Below, piece after piece: positions 47,780-56,184 of a stretch of DNA of 64,000 bases (position 1 is its first letter; each line of letters starts with the position of its first letter). The notes beneath the pieces were generated by a model. That model saw only the letters and a list, made by a program, of their open reading frames with translations, was not told where the DNA came from and did not search any database. Made by a program: the position numbers and the translations under genes. This DNA is from Ignavibacteriales bacterium UBA1304 (lineage in GTDB: Bacteria; Bacteroidota; Ignavibacteria; Ignavibacteriales; Ignavibacteriaceae): assembly GCA_002307295.1 (NCBI GenBank), contig DBTY01000017.1, positions 1 to 64,000 on the forward strand. Reading direction: 5' to 3'.

Positions 47780-48772
47780 ATGGATACTAACATTACTGCA
47801 AATGAGCTGAAACAGCTTAAGAAATATATTAGCGATACCATTGGTTTGGAAATAGCAATAAAACCCATGCCCAATTTGGAATTAAACAAAATACCTGGTT
47901 ATTTACGCAGCACATATGAGCTCTTTATCTCGGCAATATTTGGGCGGGAAATATTATTTGCGGTTAAAAATGCTGAAACTAATACAACAGCAGATCAGTA
48001 TAAAAAACAAAATGAAATTATTAGCGGCGTTTTTAATTTACCGGTGGTTTTTGTTTTTGATGGAATGGCTTCTTTTAATAGAAAACGTATAATTGAAAAG
48101 AAGATCGCTTTTATAATTCCAGGCAGGCAAATGTATATTCCTTTCATGTTTTTGGATTTGAAAGAGTATAAACAAGTTCAAAAAAGGGGAGTACAAAAAT
48201 TATTTCCCGCTGCACAGTGTTTATTATTTTATGGTTTATTGAACAAGAAAACTGACCAGATGAATTTTGAGCAGCTTGCTAAGGAATTGGGTTATGGTAA
48301 AATGACTATCACAAGATGCGCAGCAGCGTTATCTGATTTCAACCTTTGCAAAATAGAGGGGAACAGAAATAAGGTATTGGTCATAGAAAGGGACAAAAAC
48401 TCCTGGACAAAAGCTTTACCATATTTGATAAATCCCATAGCAAAGCAGTTTGCATTGGACTTTGATCCAGTTGGAGATGAATTTTATTATTCAGGCGATA
48501 AAGCCCTTTCTCATTATACAAATTTGAATAATATCGATAAGCATTATTATGCAGTATCTAAGAATGAATATGATGTTATGCTAAATGCAGGGAAGATAAA
48601 AACTTATGATAATTACGGCAATGATTATTATCTCCAAATCTGGAAATATAATCCTGGAGCATTAGCCATAGACAAGTACATTGATCCACTCTCGCTTTAT
48701 GCGATCTATGCAGATGCGAAAGATGAAAGAATTGAATCTGAGCTTATAAAAATGATTGAGCAATTATGGTAA
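47780..48772 (+). CDS. AbiEi-like antitoxin/regulator
   Basis: The 330-residue protein has the size and partner of type IV AbiE antitoxin-like proteins of Bacteroidota. A winged-helix-like segment, MNFEQLAKELGYGKMTITRCAAALSDF, is near residue 180, and PGALAIDKYIDPLSLYAIYAD near residue 290 is the conserved end. The four residues encoded from TTG 47768 lie within the operator repeat, so ATG 47780 is the better start. It overlaps the downstream nucleotidyltransferase gene by seven bases. The antitoxin role is inferred from layout and the operator. Confidence 0.72.
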   Translation: MDTNITANELKQLKKYISDTIGLEIAIKPMPNLELNKIPGYLRSTYELFISAIFGREILFAVKNAETNTTADQYKKQNEIISGVFNLPVVFVFDGMASFNRKRIIEKKIAFIIPGRQMYIPFMFLDLKEYKQVQKRGVQKLFPAAQCLLFYGLLNKKTDQMNFEQLAKELGYGKMTITRCAAALSDFNLCKIEGNRNKVLVIERDKNSWTKALPYLINPIAKQFALDFDPVGDEFYYSGDKALSHYTNLNNIDKHYYAVSKNEYDVMLNAGKIKTYDNYGNDYYLQIWKYNPGALAIDKYIDPLSLYAIYADAKDERIESELIKMIEQLW

Positions 48773-49053
48773 AAGGACTTGATATATTTACAGAATTTTT
48801 TAAAGAATATAATGGCAATTACCTACTAATTGGAGGCTCTGCCTGCGATATTCATCTGACAAACGCTGGTTTAGATTTTCGCGCCACAAAAGATTTAGAT
48901 ATAGTGTTAATTATTGAAGCTTACAATTCTGCCTTTGTAAATCACTTCTGGAATTTTATAAAAGAAGGCAATTTCCAAAACAGGCAAAAGAGCAGTGGGG
49001 AAAAACAATACTATCGATTTACAGATCCAAAAGACGAAAGGTTTCAATATTAA
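48766..49053 (+). pseudogene. truncated AbiEii-like nucleotidyltransferase toxin
   Basis: Only 95 residues remain. They form the N-terminal part of a nucleotidyltransferase-fold protein with YLLIGGSACDIHL near residue 19 and FRATKDLDIVLII near residue 38 (the GG..D.D active-site pattern). Family members are usually well over 200 residues. The frame stops at a TAA after DERFQY, and the following bases do not continue the protein. The toxin has probably been inactivated by deletion while its antitoxin stayed intact. Confidence 0.7.
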
Positions 49054-49128
49054 TAGCGTTTTTAATTTAACAACACTCAAATTCTGTTGCGGCAGAGATC
49101 ACCGCGAACATGGTTAAAATTTAATACG

Positions 49129-49308
49129 ATGGAAAATATAATAACCGATTTAATAATGATTTTAATTGGAGTTGTTGCATTACTTTTGGAAATATATGGA
49201 GATAAGAGCCATAGTATACATGATATGGTCTTGAGTCTAGGTAATTATATTTTAATTCTTACAGGTATTATTGGTTTTATTAGACTGATATACCATTGTA
49301 TAACTTGA
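49129..49308 (+). CDS. small two-segment membrane protein
   Basis: A 59-residue frame from ATG 49129 encodes two hydrophobic helices (TDLIMILIGVVALLLEIYG and LGNYILILTGIIGFIRLIY) with a short polar loop. I know no family. There is no clear ribosome binding site, and a minus-strand frame overlaps its end. It may be a small membrane protein of the island, or part of a TA unit, but nothing shows which. Confidence 0.4.
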   Translation: MENIITDLIMILIGVVALLLEIYGDKSHSIHDMVLSLGNYILILTGIIGFIRLIYHCIT

Positions 49309-49500
49309 TTTTTTAACTTTGTTCACAACAGGTTTAGACGTAGGTTTTTCAGCTTCTATTTTTACGCCAAGCGTAAAGGGACTTTTACTTATTGGGTTAT
49401 TGTAAGGATATCTGCATTTGCGGCCTAAAATCAATTTCAAAGAACTTGGGTATTCCACTAATAAAGCTAACTGATTTGTTGGTTCAATTAAAACAAACAT
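49252..49500 (-). CDS. possible small hypothetical protein
   Basis: An 82-residue minus-strand frame with a mixed composition (LALLVEYPSSLKLIL near the start, then a basic proline-containing tail). It overlaps the plus-strand frame at 49129-49308 and has no recognised motif. At most one of the two is likely to be real in the overlap. Confidence 0.22.
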   Translation of the reverse strand: MFVLIEPTNQLALLVEYPSSLKLILGRKCRYPYNNPISKSPFTLGVKIEAEKPTSKPVVNKVKKSSYTMVYQSNKTNNTCKN

Positions 49501-49530
49501 TTAGCTTGTAAGCCTTATAAGCCTATTCTT

Positions 49531-49719
49531 TTAGTATCTTTTGAGGCGGATTAATTTAGGAATTTCGTTTCCGTTGAAATGCCAAGACACAGCTTCCCGA
49601 ATATTATCTTTAAGAAGATTAAGATTATCAGCTTCGGTAAAAATCGAATGCCCAACAGCTCGAGCTTCAAATCCTCCATCAAGAGAATCTTCAACGATAA
49701 ATATTATTTCATCTTTCAT
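49531..49719 (-). CDS. orphan HicB-like (UPF0150) antitoxin
   Basis: The 62-residue protein shows the HicB partial RNase-H-like fold: IIFIVEDSLDGGFEARAVG, then IFTEADNLNLLKDNIREAVSWHF and PKLIRL. Proteins of this pattern are often mislabelled as dehydrogenase subunits. They normally pair with a HicA toxin, but no HicA-like frame is adjacent. It is one more unpaired antitoxin in this island. Confidence 0.82.
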   Translation of the reverse strand: MKDEIIFIVEDSLDGGFEARAVGHSIFTEADNLNLLKDNIREAVSWHFNGNEIPKLIRLKRY

Positions 49720-49892
49720 AATAAAACTTAAAAATATTTTTATAAAATATAAGCTGTAGATTTTTACACAACAAAGTAAACATTTTGAATTGAAAGCAAA
49801 AGAGTTTTTGTTTTTCCGTATTGCAGACCCAAAATCTTAGATTTCAATTCAGCGTCAAAACATTTATATTGCAAATAAAACGATAAACAGAA

Positions 49893-50099
49893 ATGAATAA
49901 AACAAAATTTTCATTAGAGAGGGCAATTAAAGCCGTTGAGATTTCCTGCAGAATTGAAGGGCATAATCCGGTGAAAATTGACCCTGCAAATTGGGGGCAA
50001 AATTCTCCTTTGAATAAATACCGCAAAGCTGTTGCGGAAGTAAAAGATACCCCAGCAACTGGCGCCATTGTAGAAATTTGTAAAAAGAGTAATGAGTAG
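49893..50099 (+). CDS. small protein with Fic-inhibitor-like SxxxEG motif (intact copy C)
   Basis: The 68 residues read LERAIKAVEISCRIEGHNPV near the start, then PANWGQNSPLNKYRKAV. The element S18-x3-E22-G23 in a short helix matches the [S/T]xxxE[G/N] inhibitory motif of Fic antitoxins such as VbhA. That would make it a possible class I Fic antitoxin. No Fic gene is adjacent, though one lies at 54852-55934 with its own internal motif. Four decayed copies are found at about 43989, 46446, 52432 and 52657. The antitoxin role is inference from the motif. Confidence 0.5.
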   Translation: MNKTKFSLERAIKAVEISCRIEGHNPVKIDPANWGQNSPLNKYRKAVAEVKDTPATGAIVEICKKSNE

Positions 50100-50345
50100 T
50101 CTGCCTCAAAGCCTTTTCATTTACGAACTAATTACAACTAAAAATATTCCAGTTCCCTTTAATAAAAAACGAATGCCAATTACTAGATACGCAATTAGCG
50201 AATTCCGAATTGATTTCATCTACACGGAACTAACCAAGTAAATTTTTTGAATTATAATTCCAAAAAGAATAGCGGATATAAAACGGCGTATTCTACGATG
50301 CCGTAATATTTATTAATAATGTAAGCTTTATATTGCAATTTATTG

Positions 50346-50353
50346 TATATTTG
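50346..50353 (+). promoter_or_regulatory. candidate -7 promoter box of hipBA
   Basis: TATATTTG, matching the TAnnTTTG consensus of Bacteroidota, lies 34 bases before the hipB start codon. The same box with GCA following stands before the AbiEi-like gene. No clear -33 element was identified. Confidence 0.45.
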
Positions 50354-50387
50354 CAAAGCACACTTTACTTTATGAGAGAAGAAAAAC

Positions 50388-50693
50388 ATGATATTACCAA
50401 ACATAAAAAGAATTCTAACAGAATTAGGCGAAAATATTAAACTCGCAAGGCTAAGAAGAAAGTTGAGTATGGAGCAAGTATCCGAAAGAGCCGGAATCAG
50501 CCGTCCAACTTTATCAGCAATTGAAAAAGGAGAACCCAATGTTGGTATGGGCCTTTATTCTCAAGTTCTTTTTGTCCTTGGACTGGCGGATGATCTATTA
50601 AAAATTGCGGCAGATGATGAATTGGGTAGAAAATTACAAGATGCAAATTTGATTACAAAGAAAAGAGCTCCCAAAAGAAAATCTGAGAATTAA
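50388..50693 (+). CDS. hipB: HipB-like XRE antitoxin
   Basis: The 101-residue protein has a clear XRE helix-turn-helix (NIKLARLRRKLSMEQVSERAGISRPTLSAIEKGEPNVGMGLY, about 16-58) and a basic tail. HipB binds operators of its operon and blocks the HipA kinase. The hipA start follows 3 bases after the stop, so the two are co-translated. Confidence 0.9.
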   Translation: MILPNIKRILTELGENIKLARLRRKLSMEQVSERAGISRPTLSAIEKGEPNVGMGLYSQVLFVLGLADDLLKIAADDELGRKLQDANLITKKRAPKRKSEN

Positions 50694-50696
50694 AAT

Positions 50697-51962
50697 ATGG
50701 CTAAGACAAACACACGAAAAGAGATATTTGTATATGCAGGCTGGGTTGGAATAGATGAACCAATCCTTATGGGCAAGTTATTTTCTGAAATTATAAGAGG
50801 GAAGGAAATATTTTCTTTTGAATACACATCTGAATGGTTGGATTCTAAATTTGCACAGGTTATCGATCCAGATTTGCAGCTTTTCACAGGAACCCATTAC
50901 TTAAAAACCAATAAAAGCAATTTTGGAATTTTTCTCGACTCCTCTCCGGATCGCTGGGGCAGAGTACTTATGAAGAGACGTGAAGCCATATTGGCACGTG
51001 AAGAACAGAGACAGGAAAAAGCTCTGATGGAATCAGATTTCCTCTTAGGCGTATATGACGGGAATAGACTTGGGGGATTGCGGTTTAAGTTGGATTCAGA
51101 AGGACCTTTTCTAAACTATGACAAAAGGCTGGCTACGCCTCCATGGACTTCGCTACAAGAGTTACAAAATGCAAGTATTTGCATTGAACAAGAAAAAGAT
51201 ATTTCTGATCCCGAGTACATTAAATGGCTGAACGTTTTAATTGCCCCCGGTTCCTCGTTGGGAGGCGCAAGACCCAAAGCCAGCGTTATAGATAAAACTG
51301 GCAATCTTTGGATAGCTAAATTTCCCAGCGCTAGCGATGGGAAAGATATTGGCGGATGGGAAATGGTTGTTCACGACTTAGCCGTGGGAAGTGGGATAAA
51401 CGTTGCTGAAGCCAAGATTGAAAAATTCTCAAATAAATTTCATACATTTCTTGTAAAGAGATTTGATAGGAAGCAAAATGAACGAGTACATTTTGCTTCG
51501 GCAATGACATTGCTAGGTTATAACGACAGAACCGACTTCAATGCTGGCGCAAGTTACCTTGAATTAGCAAATTTCTTAATTACTAACGGTGTAACTGTAA
51601 AAAAAGATCTTGAAGAATTATGGAAAAGAATCGTGTTTAGTATTTGTGTTACAAATACAGATGATCATCTTAGAAACCATGGATTTATCTTAACTGAAAA
51701 GGGTTGGGCGCTATCTCCAGCATATGATATTAATCCAAACGAAACAGGGACAGGGCTAAATTTAAATATTTCTGAAACAGATAATTCACTTAACTTTGAT
51801 TTGGCTATTGAAGTTGCCGAACACTTTAGACTGGATAAAAACAAAGCTAAAAAAATAGTTACGTCAATAAAAGATAAAGTAAGAAACTGGAAGTATGTTG
51901 CTGACAAATACCATCTTCCAAAATCGGAACAGTTAATTATGGGGAAAGCATTTAGAGTTTAA
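50697..51962 (+). CDS. hipA: HipA-like serine/threonine kinase toxin
   Basis: The 421-residue HipA-type kinase phosphorylates a glutamyl- or other aminoacyl-tRNA synthetase in known systems, causing growth arrest. The N-terminal subdomain ends near residue 110 (FLDSSPDRWGRVLMKRRE). The Gly-rich loop with the autophosphorylation-type serine is PGSSLGGARPKASV near residue 185. The catalytic loop NTDDHLRNHGF is near residue 320, and the metal-binding AYDINP is near residue 343. All key motifs are intact, so it should be active. Confidence 0.92.
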   Translation: MAKTNTRKEIFVYAGWVGIDEPILMGKLFSEIIRGKEIFSFEYTSEWLDSKFAQVIDPDLQLFTGTHYLKTNKSNFGIFLDSSPDRWGRVLMKRREAILAREEQRQEKALMESDFLLGVYDGNRLGGLRFKLDSEGPFLNYDKRLATPPWTSLQELQNASICIEQEKDISDPEYIKWLNVLIAPGSSLGGARPKASVIDKTGNLWIAKFPSASDGKDIGGWEMVVHDLAVGSGINVAEAKIEKFSNKFHTFLVKRFDRKQNERVHFASAMTLLGYNDRTDFNAGASYLELANFLITNGVTVKKDLEELWKRIVFSICVTNTDDHLRNHGFILTEKGWALSPAYDINPNETGTGLNLNISETDNSLNFDLAIEVAEHFRLDKNKAKKIVTSIKDKVRNWKYVADKYHLPKSEQLIMGKAFRV

Positions 51963-52081
51963 GAACCTTTAATCCGGTATTTTCATGCTGGCTCCTACTT
52001 GTTTTGGCTCTTTTACCCCAGGAGAAGAAAATAACAACAGCGAAGTTGCAAGTCCTTTTGTTCTAATTGGTTTTAAGGGTG

Positions 52082-52282
52082 TTATTTAGTGAAAACTGCT
52101 TTGAAAATATTTTCCTTATCCAAATTGCTTTGCCATTGGCGGTGACGTTTCACTGATTCTATTCTTTTCTTCCCAGTAATAGAAAGGAACCTGCTGGTTT
52201 CTAAAGGTCCAAATTTTTCTGTTAGTAGTCTTATTGCTTTATTAAATAATTCTTCTTCGTTGATATATTCGCTAGGCTTCAT
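52082..52282 (-). CDS. orphan relative of the PIN-partner protein
   Basis: The 66-residue protein shares the core AIRLLTEKFGPLETSRFL with the PIN partner at 43678-43890 (AMKILYEKLGAVNTIRFI) and ends in a basic region (RIESVKRHRQWQ). No PIN gene is adjacent. It is probably a solitary antitoxin-like gene left from, or separated from, a PIN module. Confidence 0.55.
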   Translation of the reverse strand: MKPSEYINEEELFNKAIRLLTEKFGPLETSRFLSITGKKRIESVKRHRQWQSNLDKENIFKAVFTK

Positions 52283-52656
52283 TCTAAACTATTTTACTCT
52301 TAATTTTATTTCCATTATTATAATAGGAATGAATATTGTTATAATCAATAATAACTTTTTTGCCGGTCTTGGAAAATAAAAATGCTATTGAAAACAGGAT
52401 TTTATACTTAGCTGATAAATGTATGATTCAATAGGCAATTTTTTTAGGCAAAGCGATTAAAGATGTTGAGGTTTCTTCCAGAAAAGAAGGGCAGAAAATA
52501 CGATCAGGGGATTCAAATATTGAAATACAACGAAAGGAAATAGAGCCAACAAAACTTGTGCCGGATAGCCCATTAACTATTTCTTAAGATTAAGAATTGT
52601 CAAGTTTTTTGCGCAATATACTTGACATTATATTACAAATAAAACGATGAGCAGAT

Positions 52657-52843
52657 ATGAATAAAACTAAATTTTCCATTAGAGAGGGCAATTAAGGCCG
52701 TTGAGATTTCTTCCAGAATCGAAGGGCATAATCCGGTAAAGATTGACCCTGCAAATTGGAAGCAGAATTCTCCTTTGAATAAATACCGCAAAGCTGTTAC
52801 TGTTGCAGGACTAAAAGCAACAGGGATAGAAAAAGAGAAATAA
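52657..52843 (+). pseudogene. frameshifted copy E of the SxxxEG small gene
   Basis: It starts ATGAATAAAACTAAATTTTC like the intact gene at 49893, but one extra C (TTTTCC against TTTTC) shifts the frame and brings in an early TAA. Beyond the shift the protein would continue AVEISSRIEGHNPVKIDPAN..NSPLNKYRKAV, keeping the SxxxEG motif, and ends at TAA 52841-52843 with a different tail. Confidence 0.8.
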
Positions 52844-52867
52844 TAGAAAATGGAACCGCATTTATTT

Positions 52868-53043
52868 AGCGAATGAGATCTTTAAGCCAGAATAATTTCC
52901 GAATAACTTATTGATTCACAATATAATATCATTGTATTTGCACAATATCATTCTTAAAGATATCGGGCATTATCATGGATACTAACATTACAGCGAATAA
53001 GACGGATCATATTAAGAAATATATTAGCGACACCAGAGGTTTG
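52868..53043 (+). pseudogene. decayed copy of the AbiEi-like promoter and 5' end
   Basis: This stretch matches 47674-47852 base by base with scattered changes. GCACAATATC (52940-52949) is kept, but its partner arm is now GATATCGGGC. The start ATGGATACTAACATTAC and LKKYISDT-like codons follow, and then a stop. The intact gene lies 5.2 kb to the left. Confidence 0.8.
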
Positions 53044-53049
53044 GCTTAA

Positions 53050-54510
53050 TTAATTTGATTTATTTTCCTTATATCCAATTATATTATTTGCCATGCCATT
53101 AAACACAAAATAGTGTAAGGGCATAACAGAATACCAGTACAGTCTGCCAAGTAATCCCTTTGGACGGAAGGTTGCCGTCTGATGAAGAGAAAATTTTCCG
53201 TTATTGTTAACAATCTTAAACTCAAGCCAAGCTTCGCCTGGCAATTTCATTTCAGCATAAAGCAGCATTCTTTTATTTTTCCTATCGGCTATTAGCACAC
53301 GCCAAAAATCTAAAGTATCTCCGGCATTTATTGTTTTTGAGTTTGTCCTTCCGCGCCGCAATCCGACTCCCCAAAAAATCTTATCTATTATTCCTCGCAG
53401 ACTCCAAAGCCAATCAGCATAATACCAGCCCCGTTTTCCGCCAATTGACCATATATTATCTAAAACTAATTCAATCTCATTTTCACTAATATCGATAACG
53501 CGCTTATCCCAAAAGCATCCATTTACGGGAATATTAATATGCTGACTTAAAGAGTTTTCGCCGGAACTTGATATAAGCGAGTCCTTCCAGCTAGAAAGGA
53601 CTAAATTCTGCTCGATGTTTTGAAAGGCTAAACCTACAGCCTCTTTATATGGTATTAATTTAATATCAAGCATTTTTACAATCTTATCATCTTTTGCAAG
53701 AAATTCAATCTTCATACTGTTTACAAGATTAACAGCCAGCTGATAAGATATAGCAGTTACAAAGTAAAGCCAGTAAGAAGAAAGGCGGGGCGTCATTACA
53801 GGAACGGTAAGAATTAATCTTTTCAATCCTCTTACTTCGGCGAACTGTAAAAGCATTTGCCGGTAAGTAATTATATCCGGCCCCCCGATATCGAAGGAGG
53901 AGCCATAAGTTTCTTTATTTAGCAGAACTCCGGTTAGGCACTCAATAACATTTCTAATTGCAACTGGCTGGTGTTTTGTGTTTAGCCATTTAGGAGTTAT
54001 CATAATAGGCAGCTTCTCAACCAAGTCCCTGATTATTTCAAACGAAGCGCTTCCGCTTCCAACAATAACTCCAGCTTTAAGGACTGTAAGGGACGCGTTG
54101 CATTGCTTTAATATTTCTTCTACATTATTTCTTGATTGCAGATGCCGTGAAAGCTTTTTCTGATTAGAAATTCCGCTTAAATAAATCACCTGCTTTGCAG
54201 AAGTCAGATTAATTAACTTAACAAAGTTACTTGCAGAATCAGATTCCAGTTTTTCAAAATCGCTTATACCTGAACTCATTGAGTGAATTAAATAGTAAGC
54301 GGCGTCAATATCTTTAATAGAATGCGGCAGGGGGTTATTTTTCAAAAAATCTATTTCGAGAATAGAAACATTTTTATTCGAATAGAATCCGTCTTTTGGA
54401 AACCGATTTTTGTCTCTAACACAGCAAACAACGCTATGTCCACCCTCAAGCAGAACCGGCAATAGCCGTTTGCCAATATATCCGGTTACGCCGGTTAATA
54501 ATATTTTCAT
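53050..54510 (-). CDS. SDR-family NAD(P)-binding protein with DUF2867 domain
   Basis: The 486-residue protein has an atypical short-chain dehydrogenase N-terminal half: the dinucleotide-binding ILLTGVTGYIGKRLLPVLLEGG (residues 3-24), then YYLIHSMSSG near 91 and YLSGISNQ near 127. The C-terminal 170 residues are a DUF2867-type domain (GRTNSKTINAGDTLDFWRVL; MLLYAEMKLPGEAWLEFKI). The combination is well known in Bacteroidota and actinobacteria but has no firm substrate. It lies among TA genes as probable cargo. Confidence 0.87.
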   Translation of the reverse strand: MKILLTGVTGYIGKRLLPVLLEGGHSVVCCVRDKNRFPKDGFYSNKNVSILEIDFLKNNPLPHSIKDIDAAYYLIHSMSSGISDFEKLESDSASNFVKLINLTSAKQVIYLSGISNQKKLSRHLQSRNNVEEILKQCNASLTVLKAGVIVGSGSASFEIIRDLVEKLPIMITPKWLNTKHQPVAIRNVIECLTGVLLNKETYGSSFDIGGPDIITYRQMLLQFAEVRGLKRLILTVPVMTPRLSSYWLYFVTAISYQLAVNLVNSMKIEFLAKDDKIVKMLDIKLIPYKEAVGLAFQNIEQNLVLSSWKDSLISSSGENSLSQHINIPVNGCFWDKRVIDISENEIELVLDNIWSIGGKRGWYYADWLWSLRGIIDKIFWGVGLRRGRTNSKTINAGDTLDFWRVLIADRKNKRMLLYAEMKLPGEAWLEFKIVNNNGKFSLHQTATFRPKGLLGRLYWYSVMPLHYFVFNGMANNIIGYKENKSN

Positions 54511-54570
54511 GATAGTAAAACAATAGTTCTATTACAATAATTCCATGACAATAGCAGCCGTTGGCTAAAT

Positions 54571-54849
54571 CTAATCGTCAACGCTTGGTTTTAATTGCGC
54601 TAAGTAAATGTTATAGCCGAGCGCACAATCTCGCGTAATGCTGGAGCTATAGATTAAATTGAATTTCTTATAACCCATTTTATTTACAAATGGATTACAT
54701 CTAAAAGTATTCCAATCTATTTCCGTTGCAAGCGACCTTTGCCCAAATAGTTCATTTTTTTGTGCATAGATAACTACCAGCGCCCAATTTTCGCAATATT
54801 TTGGGCATAGGTTTAGCGTAGCGCCAAAATTAATTCTCTTATTGAGCAT
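54571..54849 (-). CDS. hypothetical protein, 92 residues
   Basis: I do not recognise this protein. It has several aromatic and cysteine residues (LNLCPKYCENWALVV near residue 12, GYKKFNLIYSSS near residue 59) and no signal peptide. It starts two bases after the stop of the Fic gene and would be co-transcribed with it. That position is where a Fic partner could lie, but it has no SxxxEG motif, and it may also be a gene fragment. Confidence 0.42.
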   Translation of the reverse strand: MLNKRINFGATLNLCPKYCENWALVVIYAQKNELFGQRSLATEIDWNTFRCNPFVNKMGYKKFNLIYSSSITRDCALGYNIYLAQLKPSVDD

Positions 54850-54851
54850 AG

Positions 54852-55934
54852 CTATTTCAATAACTCATGGAATTGGGGACAAAAATATACTTTATCGTTT
54901 TTATAGCGCTTCTCTTCCATAATACCAATTCTTACAAGTTCAGTAAAATATTTAGAAGCTGTGTTCCGGCTTATACTTAGTATCGATTGCATTGATTTTT
55001 GAGAATAGTATGGATAGCTGAATAAATATTCTACAAGTTTAACGGTATATATCCTTGGGAGCTTATCGTTTAACACTTTACGAAAGTTGCTCATTAATTC
55101 CTTAATTCCGGTAACTGATTGTGTGGTTTTTATAGATTGTTCTTCGACTGAATCTAAAATAAACAGAACCCAGTTCTTCCAATTATTGGAATCTGTGACC
55201 TCTCTCAAATATTTATAATAGTCCGACCTATGCTGATTAATATAGCCGCTAATAAACAAAATAGGAAGCTCCAACCGTTTTGTCAGGCAAAGGTAAAGAA
55301 CCATTAAAATACGTCCAGTTCTTCCATTCCCATCTAAAAAAGGATGTATTGATTCAAACTGATAATGCAAAACTGCCATTTTTATAAGCGGATCAATATC
55401 GTCAGAAAAATCATTAAAATATTTTTCAAAGTTCGCCAAAAGAGAACGAATTATATTTTCCCCTTCCGGTGGCGTATAAAAAACCTCGCCAGTAGAGCTG
55501 TTTTTTATACTTACCCCTGGCATTTTCCTAATTCCAGGTTTGGTTGGTTCAAGCTGAGACTGAATATCAATAAAAGAATTAGTGTTGAGAAAACCTCGTA
55601 ATTTTATTTCATCAAAACCACTTAAGAGAGCTTGACGATAATATTTTGTCTCCTTCTGCTCTTCTTTCATATCTGCTTCATCAAAATAGGAAGATTGAAA
55701 AGCTTCATCAATTGTAGTGTTTATATTTTCAATTCCAGAGCTTGCTACAGCTTCTCTGAATGAAAGGGGCTCAATTAATACTTCTCTGTTCGGTATTGAT
55801 TTTGCATCACCGCTAAGACGGGACAAAGCGATGTTTGCTTTATTAACTTTTTTTAGTATATCGAGATCGTTAAAATTAAAGTCGGGTGGAAGTAATGGTA
55901 AATCATTATATGGATTATTTGGATCAAATGTCAT
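54852..55934 (-). CDS. Fic-family AMP-transferase-like protein, class II
   Basis: The 360 residues have the Fic/DOC_N region at the start, the inhibitory helix SSGIEN (S65-x3-E69-N70) and the Fic active-site loop HPFLDGNGRTGR (H197-R208). A C-terminal winged-helix region follows (LFSYPYYSQKSMQSILSISRNTASKYFTELVRIGIM). An inhibitory motif placed in the N-terminal part of the same chain defines class II Fic proteins. They transfer AMP or other groups to protein hydroxyls and may remove them. The partner at 54571-54849 is unclear. Confidence 0.92.
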   Translation of the reverse strand: MTFDPNNPYNDLPLLPPDFNFNDLDILKKVNKANIALSRLSGDAKSIPNREVLIEPLSFREAVASSGIENINTTIDEAFQSSYFDEADMKEEQKETKYYRQALLSGFDEIKLRGFLNTNSFIDIQSQLEPTKPGIRKMPGVSIKNSSTGEVFYTPPEGENIIRSLLANFEKYFNDFSDDIDPLIKMAVLHYQFESIHPFLDGNGRTGRILMVLYLCLTKRLELPILFISGYINQHRSDYYKYLREVTDSNNWKNWVLFILDSVEEQSIKTTQSVTGIKELMSNFRKVLNDKLPRIYTVKLVEYLFSYPYYSQKSMQSILSISRNTASKYFTELVRIGIMEEKRYKNDKVYFCPQFHELLK

Positions 55935-56184
55935 TGTAATTACTTTTTGGAATTAAATCAATATTTCATTTATAAGAAAATAAAACAAAGCTATATTAAT
56001 TGAAAGTATTCTTTCCTTATTTTTACAAAATCGATTTATATCTGAAGAGATTTTTATAGACTTACTAATATAGGAATTTTCATCCCGAATAGTTGATTAA
56101 CAATTTACCGAAATTAGTTAAACTAAACGCTTAAATATATGTTTATTTTTTCGCAAATTCTTAAAGACCAACATCCAATTAAAC

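Larger units (their letters stand above)
52283..53049. other. 767-base graveyard of small-gene and AbiEi remnants
   Basis: No intact gene is seen. From left to right it holds a piece of the SxxxEG small gene (copy D, about 52432-52510), a nearly full but frameshifted copy (E, 52657-52843), and a decayed copy of the AbiEi-like promoter and first codons (about 52868-53043). This order suggests repeated local duplication or recombination. Confidence 0.75.
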
